DNA from: a virus
IMG/VR virus record: IMGVR_UViG_3300005253_001264
Span: 1-25,231 of that record
DNA: 25,231 bases
Reading direction: 5' to 3' (one strand)
Under the pieces are notes generated by a model. That model saw only the letters and a program-made list of their open reading frames with translations. It did not search any database and was not told the origin of the DNA. A program made the position numbers and the translations under genes. Below are positions 10,877 through 17,660 of the stretch, piece after piece (position 1 is the first letter of the stretch; every line of letters starts with the position of its first letter).

Positions 10877-11111
10877 TGCCATACTCCAAATTATATTTTT
10901 TCATGTAATTACTTCTCAGTCTTTCTCTTACCAAACCAGCCAGTCCTTTATCTTTTCTTAGATATTCTCCCTTGGGATATTTAGCACAGACAGGTCCACG
11001 GTAGCAAAAATCACAAACAAGAATCTTTCCACAATATTCTCTGTGAAATACTGTTACGTCAGACATAAGTAATGAAGGAAATTCCCTATCACAACATTCA
11101 CATTTTTCCAT
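10863..11111 (-). CDS. zinc-finger protein downstream of PolA (82 aa)
   Basis: MEKCECCDREFPSLLMSDVT, then C27, C33, C36 and C42 (VCDFCYRGPVC), followed by a basic helical tail (LVRERLRSNYMKKYN). Six to seven cysteines with C-x-C-C and C-x2-C-x5-C suggest two zinc sites, and the basic tail could contact DNA. The ATG overlaps the PolA stop as TAATG, with GGAG eight bases upstream. A partner of replication is plausible from context only. Confidence 0.75.
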   Translation of the reverse strand: MEKCECCDREFPSLLMSDVTVFHREYCGKILVCDFCYRGPVCAKYPKGEYLRKDKGLAGLVRERLRSNYMKKYNLEYGNAHD

Positions 11112-12958
11112 TATTTTGCTCCACTATATGTAGATCCGACACCGATATCGACCGACATCTTGAGAGGCAACTTTGGCATAGCGTTTTCCATCACATCAAC
11201 AATGAACGGCCTCGCCTTCTCAACCATGCCCTCATTTATCTCCATAACGATCTCATCATGCACAATCATAATGATTTTCAATCCCCACTCAGGATGCTCG
11301 TTAATTACTTTTCTCATATTATTGCAAGCACATCGAATCATGTCTGCCGCAAGACTTTGGATAAGAAAGTTAAAAGCCTGACGATGGGATTTCTTTTCAT
11401 TGGGGTCAAGTCTGCGTCTTCTTTTTGTGAGCGACCGGACATGCCAGTTTTCATTAAGGAAGGTGGAGCAACGTTGTATAGCTCTGCGGACTTCCGGATA
11501 AGCATTGAAGAATCTATCGATCCCGATCTGTGCAGTATCCTCAGATACTCCAGTACTTTTTGCGATTCCATACGCTGTTGTTCCGTAAATAATGGGGAAA
11601 TTATAACCGTTTTTTCCGATGTGCCTTTCATGGTCATATTTCTTTTTCAACTCCTTGTAACTTTTATGGCTTTCGGCTAACTGTTCCTCTTTAATGCCGA
11701 GTTCAAACACATGATTAGCTGTCATTAGGTGAAGATCATATCCCTTCTTAAAAGCATTAAGAAGAGTTGGGTCCCGGCTGATTATTGCCAGAATACGAAG
11801 TTCCTGACCCTTGTAATCTACACTCAAAAGTTTCTTGCCCTTGGGTGCTTCAAAAATCTCTTTGTAATCAAATGGAAGTAAAGGATTTGCTTTGGGGTTC
11901 TGTTGCATATTGGGTTTACTACAAGATAACCGGCCAGTCTTAGTACCGATATTCCAATATGAAGAACGCACACGACCATCATCGTCAAGATGTCCCGGCA
12001 TTGGTTCGATAAAAGAGCCAAGCAGTTTATCAACAATTTTATACTTGGCTACTTCGTCTATAAACTCATCACCGGCCAGATGAGTCATAGTCTCTTTGCC
12101 AACACTCATTTTTTTATTCTTACCATCCTTGCCGCCTTTGGTCAGATAAGGGGATTTGAGACCTCGACGTTCCAATTCCTTACGGATGTTATTGTCGCTG
12201 AGTTTATGTTTGCTTACCAGTTCGACATCTCCAGTAAACATATCAGCCTGAAGAGAGTAACCAAGGTTAAGCATCTTGTATAGTTTTTGCATAAGTTCAA
12301 GTCTTATGGCAGATGCTTTTATTCTGAGTTCCTCCAGCTTATCTCGATTTACTTGAACACCGTTTATTTCCATATCCATAAGAACGAATTGAAAAGGCAT
12401 CTCAACTTCAAAGAATAAACGACTGACACCAAGACCATATATCTTCTTATTGAATATTTTCATCAAAGCAAAGGTCCATTTAGCATCGTTACAAGCATAT
12501 TCAAGAAACATAGGATGATCAAATCCACATGTCGAAGCGTGTTCGTAGGTAATTGCTACAACACCAAGATACTTTTCAGCAAGTCCTTTTAGACCATGAT
12601 TGGAATTCTCATTGATAAGATGGTGAGCCGTCATCGTACAGAATATATTATCAGTCACATCGTAGATACCTTCCTTGTATAAGACTTTCAGATCGAAGGG
12701 AGCATTGTGCATAGCCACCGATTTGATATGAGTTGCAAACATGTGACGAATATATTTAATGGTCTTGGTCCTGTCTGGTTTTTTCATCTCATTGAGATTG
12801 ATGTAACAAGTAGTTTCTCCATTGCAAAAAGAACAGCCGACCATCTGTAACTTTGTGTAGTTCAAGTCTGAGGTCTCTGTATCAAATGAACAGGTCTTGA
12901 AGTCTCTGCGTCTAAAGTAATCATATACTTCTGCATAATTATGAAGAAAGGTATTCAT
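11111..12958 (-). CDS. polA: family A DNA polymerase with 3'-5' exonuclease
   Basis: A 615-residue replicative DNA polymerase. The proofreading exonuclease is complete: D26/E28 (FDTETSDL), N85-D89 (NAPFD), Y154-D158 (YACND). The polymerase domain has TGRLSCSKPNMQQNP (341-354), motif A at D381 (SVDYKGQELR, usual DYSQIELR), O-helix R445, K449, F454, Y458 (RHIGKNGYNFPIIYG) and motif C VHDE at 566-569. No 5'-3' exonuclease domain is present, as in most phage members. Phe at the position equivalent to E. coli F762 is the usual form; there is one extra residue between K449 and F454 against the standard spacing. It is coupled by TAATG to the sigma-like gene upstream and the zinc-finger gene downstream. 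Confidence 0.97.
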   Translation of the reverse strand: MNTFLHNYAEVYDYFRRRDFKTCSFDTETSDLNYTKLQMVGCSFCNGETTCYINLNEMKKPDRTKTIKYIRHMFATHIKSVAMHNAPFDLKVLYKEGIYDVTDNIFCTMTAHHLINENSNHGLKGLAEKYLGVVAITYEHASTCGFDHPMFLEYACNDAKWTFALMKIFNKKIYGLGVSRLFFEVEMPFQFVLMDMEINGVQVNRDKLEELRIKASAIRLELMQKLYKMLNLGYSLQADMFTGDVELVSKHKLSDNNIRKELERRGLKSPYLTKGGKDGKNKKMSVGKETMTHLAGDEFIDEVAKYKIVDKLLGSFIEPMPGHLDDDGRVRSSYWNIGTKTGRLSCSKPNMQQNPKANPLLPFDYKEIFEAPKGKKLLSVDYKGQELRILAIISRDPTLLNAFKKGYDLHLMTANHVFELGIKEEQLAESHKSYKELKKKYDHERHIGKNGYNFPIIYGTTAYGIAKSTGVSEDTAQIGIDRFFNAYPEVRRAIQRCSTFLNENWHVRSLTKRRRRLDPNEKKSHRQAFNFLIQSLAADMIRCACNNMRKVINEHPEWGLKIIMIVHDEIVMEINEGMVEKARPFIVDVMENAMPKLPLKMSVDIGVGSTYSGAK

Positions 12959-13305
12959 TAAAACTTTCCTACAATCTTCTCACCAAAGAATGTATCAGTA
13001 GTGCCGTCACTTCCTATCCCCGACATATCACCAAGCCGTATTGGGTTTCGTATGCTTCGTCTTACTTTTGCTGCTTCTGTTCTCTTTCGTTTCATATCTT
13101 CTTGTAGCCAAAGTACTCTTTTATAGGTTCCCTGTAATCTGTCTTCAAGAGAAGCTCTTGATATACCTAATTCTTGAGCCGCCTCATTATGGGATAGACC
13201 ATCAAGGTGTGGATGTACACAGATAAGAGCGTCTCTTTGTTTTTCTGTGAGTTTGGGAAACTCTTCTCCCAAATCAATTAACGGTCCTCTGGTACTGATC
13301 CTCAT
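12958..13305 (-). CDS. sigma region 4-like helix-turn-helix protein
   Basis: A 115-residue protein. Residues 20-62 (LTEKQRDALICVHPHLDGLS, then HNEAAQELGISRASLEDRLQ) read like sigma-70 region 4.2: an L-T-x-x-Q-R/E-x-x-L/A helix, G-L-S-x-x-E-A-A, then L-G-I-S-x-x-S/T-[LV]. It would recognise a -35-like sequence or other DNA site. The rest is basic, with a Gly-rich end. The ATG at 13305 has AAAGGGGATACC upstream; an ATG at 13341 in frame has none. It is the first gene of the replication operon, so it may control that operon or a later class of promoters. Confidence 0.78.
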   Translation of the reverse strand: MRISTRGPLIDLGEEFPKLTEKQRDALICVHPHLDGLSHNEAAQELGISRASLEDRLQGTYKRVLWLQEDMKRKRTEAAKVRRSIRNPIRLGDMSGIGSDGTTDTFFGEKIVGKF

Positions 13306-13352
13306 GGTATCCCCTTTCAAGGATAAAAAAGTAGCTTTCATTTAACTATACG

Positions 13353-13376
13353 GTTCGCAGAGGAAAATGTTCGCAG
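13353..13376. repeat. direct repeat GTTCGCAG, period 16
   Basis: Copies at 13353-13360 and 13369-13376, about 50 nt upstream of the sigma-like gene start on the minus strand. Could be paired binding sites for a regulator. Confidence 0.5.
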
Positions 13377-13410
13377 CAAAATAAAAATATTTTATATATA
13401 GTGGGGTACA

Positions 13411-13512
13411 TGGTATAATCGAGCGTCCCGGCTCTCCCCTTTTCCATGCGAATTAGAACCAAGTTCAGCATCGTGCTTCGTTGTATTCTTCTTTTTGGAT
13501 TCATCCATGAAC
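13411..13512 (+). other. 102-nt duplicated intergenic element, copy A
   Basis: Starts TGGTATAATCGAGC (an extended -10-like TGnTATAAT) and ends CATCCATGAAC. Matches 4601-4702 on the minus strand at the same length. The reading frame shared with the other copy is closed by TAG at four codons upstream and has no start codon here, so this copy is not an intact gene. Confidence 0.6.
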
Positions 13513-13642
13513 ACTTTGATACGCTCGCTTCCATGCTCGCTTAGTGTTGTCCCTTTTTAATTTATGCAAAATGGACGGTTAAAATGATAAATTTTATTTT
13601 GTCTTTTATTCATAAGTTGTTTAGAGGGAAGGAATTAAAATT

Positions 13643-13708
13643 TTTTATTTTTATTTTGAGGATTCAAACAACTGTTTGAATTTTACATTTATTTTATTTT
13701 TATTTTGA
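13643..13708. repeat. 17-nt direct repeats flanking a dyad
   Basis: TTTTATTTTTATTTTGA occurs at 13643-13659 and identically at 13692-13708. Between them lies ATTCAAAC-aact-GTTTGAAT (13662-13681), a perfect 8-bp dyad. The symmetric layout, 53 nt before the packaging operon, suggests a protein-binding site or promoter control. Confidence 0.6.
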
Positions 13709-13760
13709 AAAGAGTCTAAATTACCCATCCATTCAGCTTAATATATAGAGGGAGACCATA

Positions 13761-13985
13761 ATGAAATGGTGCAAACATTGTGAAACGAATAAGCCAGAAA
13801 AGTCCTTTAAGGACCGTGAGGACGGTTGGGGGCTGTATGATTGGTGCAATATATGCCGTTGGAGTGAGGGCCGTGATAGACTAACGCGAAGACAGCAAAA
13901 GTTTATCACCAAGACGCAATTTTTCTTTTTGAGGGACGAGCCTTGTCAAATTCCTGTAATACAGACCCCACTGCTGGTAAAATGA
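13761..13985 (+). CDS. zinc-finger protein related to HNH-family N-terminal modules (74 aa)
   Basis: MKWCKHCETNKPEKSFKDRE, then C29 and C32: C-x2-C ... F-x-x-x ... G-x-x-x-x-C-x2-C. This is the same N-terminal zinc module as in the next gene (HNH) and in endonuclease VII two genes on, but the catalytic half is absent, so it is either a stand-alone zinc protein or a truncated nuclease. GGGAGACCATA precedes the ATG. First gene of the late operon; its end overlaps the HNH gene in another frame (13943-13985). Confidence 0.75.
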   Translation: MKWCKHCETNKPEKSFKDREDGWGLYDWCNICRWSEGRDRLTRRQQKFITKTQFFFLRDEPCQIPVIQTPLLVK

Positions 13986-14446
13986 AAAGGTGCAATAAAT
14001 GTAAGGCCAAGAAACTTTTGTCTGAGTTCACTAAAGATCGCAGTAAGAAGGAGGGGCTGAAGTTTTGGTGCAGGACCTGCTGTGCAGAATATAAACGGAA
14101 GTATGTTCAGACCGATGCCAGTAAAGTATCGAGGAAGAAAAGGGATAAAAAGAGCTACGCTACTATTCCGGGATATTTACGGTGTGTTTTTTCAAGCATG
14201 AAGCGGCGATGCAATAATCCCGAAATCCATAATTACAACCGCTATGGTGGCCGGGGGATAAAAGTCCTTTTTAAGTCTTCTAAAGAATTTATCAAATATG
14301 TTGTCAACGAACTACAAATAGACCCAAGAGGATTAACTATTGACCGGATAGATAACGATGGCAACTATGAACCCGGCAACATAAGATTTGTGAGTCAAGC
14401 AGAAAACAATCAGAACCAAAACTGCAAAGAACTTCTTTTAGTATAG
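13943..14446 (+). CDS. HNH endonuclease, homing type
   Basis: A 167-residue protein: a C-x2-C/C-x2-C zinc module (C17, C20, C43, C46), a basic linker, then YGGRGIKVLF (101-110) and LTIDRIDNDGNYEPGNIRFV (131-150), the D-R-I-D-N-x-G-N-Y-x-x-x-N-x-R pattern of phage HNH homing endonucleases. It would cut DNA at one site and may be mobile. The TTG start at 13943 has AGGGA six bases upstream and gives an N-terminus (MSNSCNTDPTAGK) closely similar to that of the small terminase. The alternative is ATG 13982, which overlaps the previous stop as ATGA. Both are possible. Confidence 0.88.
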   Translation: MSNSCNTDPTAGKMKRCNKCKAKKLLSEFTKDRSKKEGLKFWCRTCCAEYKRKYVQTDASKVSRKKRDKKSYATIPGYLRCVFSSMKRRCNNPEIHNYNRYGGRGIKVLFKSSKEFIKYVVNELQIDPRGLTIDRIDNDGNYEPGNIRFVSQAENNQNQNCKELLLV

Positions 14447-14455
14447 GGTATTGTT

Positions 14456-15208
14456 TTGAGTGATAGCTGTAATCCAGACTCCACGACCGGGAAAGCCATA
14501 AGACGGAAACTCCAAAAAGGGGCTAAGTATAATTATGACTTTGTACAGGTGGCATCAAGGATGGTAGCTGCCGGTATGACTGAAAGGGATATTGGTTACG
14601 TTCTTGGTGTAAAGCCAACTACCATATCAAAGTGGAAGCAGAGATATTCTGAATTCAAACGTGCAACTGATTCCAAATCATCCGCAAAACAAATAGCAAC
14701 ATCACATCTTGTAGCCAATGGATTGAGGTCTGCAATAGGTTATGATTTCGAGGAAATAGATCAAGTATTCAAAAGAATAAAGAATCATAATTGGGATGAA
14801 GAGAATCCTGATGCTTCTGAAGAGTACATATTGGTCATTGATAAGGAAACAAGAAAACTAAAGCACCGTGCTCCTGATAAAGATTTACTAATGTTCTTTT
14901 TGCTTAACCTGAGTAATGAATATCATAACGTAAGATCAATTCAAGTAGAACAGACCAAGAAGCAAATAAACGTAAGTATTACTGGTCATCTTGAATCTGC
15001 TGATATTAGAAAATTGGCCGGTGCTGCATTTAAGACTGCGGACACTTTGGACAAAAAAACAAAAGTGATTGAAAGTAAAGTCGTCGATGTCATTGATGGT
15101 GAGTTTAATAATGACAGCATATCGGTCCCCCGTTGTGCTGACATTATTAAAGTTTCCAGCGATGTCAACGATGAATTTCTTGAAAGTATACTTGATGAAA
15201 AAGTGTAG
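14456..15208 (+). CDS. terS: terminase small subunit
   Basis: A 250-residue protein with an N-terminal helix-turn-helix (about 28-66: ASRMVAAGMTERDIGYVLGV, then KPTTISKWKQRY), a central helical part and an acidic C-terminus. The position directly before the large terminase, with an intervening endonuclease, and the HTH fit the DNA-recognition subunit that forms a ring on the packaging site. Start is TTG with AGGG eight bases upstream; no ATG lies near. The first thirteen residues, MSDSCNPDSTTGK, resemble the HNH protein's N-terminus. Its last 14 nt overlap the endonuclease VII gene. Confidence 0.85.
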   Translation: MSDSCNPDSTTGKAIRRKLQKGAKYNYDFVQVASRMVAAGMTERDIGYVLGVKPTTISKWKQRYSEFKRATDSKSSAKQIATSHLVANGLRSAIGYDFEEIDQVFKRIKNHNWDEENPDASEEYILVIDKETRKLKHRAPDKDLLMFFLLNLSNEYHNVRSIQVEQTKKQINVSITGHLESADIRKLAGAAFKTADTLDKKTKVIESKVVDVIDGEFNNDSISVPRCADIIKVSSDVNDEFLESILDEKV

Positions 15209-15641
15209 TCGGTGTGGCGAGACAAAAACACTGGATGACTTCCCTAAACACAAGCAATGCCGGGACGGACATATTGGTGTTTGCAAATTGTGTAGATATG
15301 ACGATAGAAAGAAGTGGCTGAAAAATGGTGGTAATAAAAGGGATGCTGCTATTGCAAGAAAGTACAGAACTACCCGTAAGGAAAAAGAATCCAGACTTAT
15401 GAGAGAGTATGGTCTTTCTTCCGCCGAGTGGCAGATTCTCTTTGATGGACAAAAAGGCAAGTGTCTTATTTGTGATACATATCAGGCTGATTTGAAACAG
15501 ACTCTTAATGTTGATCACTGTCATACCACCGGAAGGGTGCGAGGTTTACTATGTGGACCTTGTAATCAAGCACTTGGAATTATGAGGGATGACAGGAATA
15601 TTGTACTTAGGATGGTAAAATACATTGACGGCCATTGCTAA
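15195..15641 (+). CDS. recombination endonuclease VII family protein
   Basis: A 148-residue nuclease. N-terminal zinc module C4, C7, C30, C33 (MKKCSRCGETKTLDDF...), then the endonuclease VII core: C90-L-I-C93, D107-H108-C109-H110 (NVDHCHTTGRVRGLLC), C120-G-P-C123-N124, L-G. T4 endonuclease VII resolves branched DNA during packaging; many phage relatives behave as homing enzymes. The core is intact (zinc cysteines, the DHCH and the Asn). It lies between the two terminase genes and overlaps both, so it could act with packaging or be an inserted mobile gene. The ribosome site is weak (GAAAG). Confidence 0.9.
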   Translation: MKKCSRCGETKTLDDFPKHKQCRDGHIGVCKLCRYDDRKKWLKNGGNKRDAAIARKYRTTRKEKESRLMREYGLSSAEWQILFDGQKGKCLICDTYQADLKQTLNVDHCHTTGRVRGLLCGPCNQALGIMRDDRNIVLRMVKYIDGHC

Positions 15642-17652
15642 ATCTTTAGATACACCAGAAGGATTCTTTGAGGCAATACCTTCTAATGTCGCTGAGAATA
15701 TATCATGGAGAATGGATTTCCACGATAAGATAGCGAAAGATGCAGAGATGCAGAAAGTGTATAAGGCTTTATGTTGGAAGGATATAAAAATACTTTTCAA
15801 CTCTGCTTTGTGGGTTTACGACGCGGAGGGACCAACAGGAAAACGCAACCGGCCTTTTATTTTGTGGAAGCATCAGGAAGTTGCAGTCGATGCTATTCAC
15901 GACAGTATCCTAACGCAACACTGTATGGTTATCGACAAGTCTCGAAAAGAAGGAGCTACTGAGATTATATGTAAGACATTTGCCGGACATTTTCTGCTTG
16001 ACCCTGAGAGTAACTTTTTAGTTGGTTCAAGAAAAGCTGAATTTGTCGATAAAGGAGTAGAGATAATAAATGGCAAATTGATTGGATTACATAAGTCTTT
16101 GATGCACAAAGTATGCTATGCTCTTACAACCCTCCCAAATTGGCTGAGAGCTAATTTACTAAAAACATACATGCTGGTGCAGAATCTGGATAATTCAGCA
16201 GCAATAAGTGGTGAAGCAACGAATGAAAGTTTTGGAGCAGGGGATAGACAAAAGGGTGTGCTTGTGGATGAGATGGGCCGCACAGACCACAACATGGCCC
16301 TGAGTATCAATGACTCTATTCACGATACCTCAGATTGTGTTATTTTTAATAGTACTCACTTTTTCGGAGTAGAACATCCTTATAATCAACTATTGACTCA
16401 AAAGTATGGTGAGATACCGGTTATCATAATGCCTTGGACAGATAACCCCAATAAGAATAAGGGTTTATATCTTTCTCCTGATTATGATGTCGTTGAGATA
16501 AAAGACATAAAATGTTACAGAGAACTATGTCCAGAAGTATTTAATGACATTGAACCCATGAAAGGGTTCAAGATAAGTGAACTCAGAAGAGAGAATAAAG
16601 ACAAACCTTGGTCGGAAAAACTGGAAGCTATTAAGTTTACTGCTGACGGTGGAGATCTTAATGAAGGGGGCTGGAGAAGTCTCTGGTATGATAAGAAATG
16701 CAGAGAAAGACGACCGAGAGACATTGCCTGTAATATTGACAGACGACCAAAAGGTTCTGGCTCTTCTGTTTTCACGAATGCAACATTACACAGGATAGAA
16801 CAAACTACAGTATATACTCCAAATTTTGTTGGAGATGTTATTATAAAAAGAGGCAGAGATCATCTTGTATCAGGGGGGCGTGTAGTTCCGGGTGGTATAG
16901 GAAGACTAAAGTGGTGGGGGAAATTAGATAATGGTAGACCCGATCAAACACATAGTTTTATCATTGGTGGTGATATTGGTCTCGGTCGTGGAGCATCCAA
17001 TAGTGTTCTCAGTATTGTGGATGTCAACCTGAGTGAAGAAGTTGGTCAGTGGATTTGTCCGAGTACATCACCAGAAGATTTTGCAGACATTGCTGTAGCA
17101 TTATGTTTTTGGACTGGTGGACTTAAAAAGAGTACTTATCTGATATGGGAATCAAACGGAATTGGTGGAGTATTTGAAGGAAGAGTAGTAAAAAACAAGT
17201 ATCCATTCCTATATGTTCGTAGAGATGAGACAGTAAAACGTAAAAAGAAAAAAAATAAACTCGGCTGGCATAGTTCAAAAGGACCGGACGGAACAAAGTA
17301 CAGATTGCTAATGGATTTAGATGTAGCTCTCAAAGAGGGACTCAGTGATAATCCTATATCAAAACATCTGACGATTCATTGTGAACAAACTATAAGGGAA
17401 ATGGAATCTTACTTGTTCAATAATGCCGGTACTCCCCATCCAGCAAAGTTATCCAATGATGACGATTCAAATGCGAGTGCAGCACATGGAGATAGAGTTA
17501 TTGCTTTGGGCTTGTGTTGCTTGGCTTTATCATATCAACCAAAGGCATTTATAGAGAGACAGAAAGAGAAGGGCGGGAATACTCTCGGAGACAGGATGAA
17601 AACAAGGAAGTTGGAAGCAGCAAGGAAGAGTAACCGTAGGTTTATATATTAA
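15625..17652 (+). CDS. terL: terminase large subunit
   Basis: A 675-residue packaging ATPase and nuclease. ATPase: deviant Walker A at about 106-113 (SRKEGATE) and Walker B at 211-216 (GVLVDE). Nuclease of the RNase H type: D450 (IIGGDIGLG), E509 (IWESNG) and D623 (HGDRVIAL), all in place. It drives DNA into the portal and cuts the concatemer. The TTG start at 15625 overlaps the endonuclease gene by 17 nt; no closer ATG exists before residue 30. GGATGG is eleven bases upstream, a longer spacing than usual. Confidence 0.95.
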   Translation: MTAIAKSLDTPEGFFEAIPSNVAENISWRMDFHDKIAKDAEMQKVYKALCWKDIKILFNSALWVYDAEGPTGKRNRPFILWKHQEVAVDAIHDSILTQHCMVIDKSRKEGATEIICKTFAGHFLLDPESNFLVGSRKAEFVDKGVEIINGKLIGLHKSLMHKVCYALTTLPNWLRANLLKTYMLVQNLDNSAAISGEATNESFGAGDRQKGVLVDEMGRTDHNMALSINDSIHDTSDCVIFNSTHFFGVEHPYNQLLTQKYGEIPVIIMPWTDNPNKNKGLYLSPDYDVVEIKDIKCYRELCPEVFNDIEPMKGFKISELRRENKDKPWSEKLEAIKFTADGGDLNEGGWRSLWYDKKCRERRPRDIACNIDRRPKGSGSSVFTNATLHRIEQTTVYTPNFVGDVIIKRGRDHLVSGGRVVPGGIGRLKWWGKLDNGRPDQTHSFIIGGDIGLGRGASNSVLSIVDVNLSEEVGQWICPSTSPEDFADIAVALCFWTGGLKKSTYLIWESNGIGGVFEGRVVKNKYPFLYVRRDETVKRKKKKNKLGWHSSKGPDGTKYRLLMDLDVALKEGLSDNPISKHLTIHCEQTIREMESYLFNNAGTPHPAKLSNDDDSNASAAHGDRVIALGLCCLALSYQPKAFIERQKEKGGNTLGDRMKTRKLEAARKSNRRFIY

Positions 17653-17660
17653 GGAATAGC

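Larger units (their letters stand above)
13306..13760. other. second divergent non-coding control region
   Basis: About 455 nt between the replication operon (minus) and the packaging operon (plus). It contains an 8-nt direct repeat, the second copy of the 102-nt element, and an AT-rich part with a repeat-dyad-repeat arrangement at 13643-13708. There is no convincing gene: a minus-strand frame at 13346-13534 is open but lies within the duplicated element and has no ribosome site. No standard -35/-10 pair is clear. Confidence 0.5.

Noticed and set aside
11072-11680. 202-codon plus-strand frame
   Set aside because: Antisense to the DNA polymerase gene; the polymerase motifs are unambiguous.
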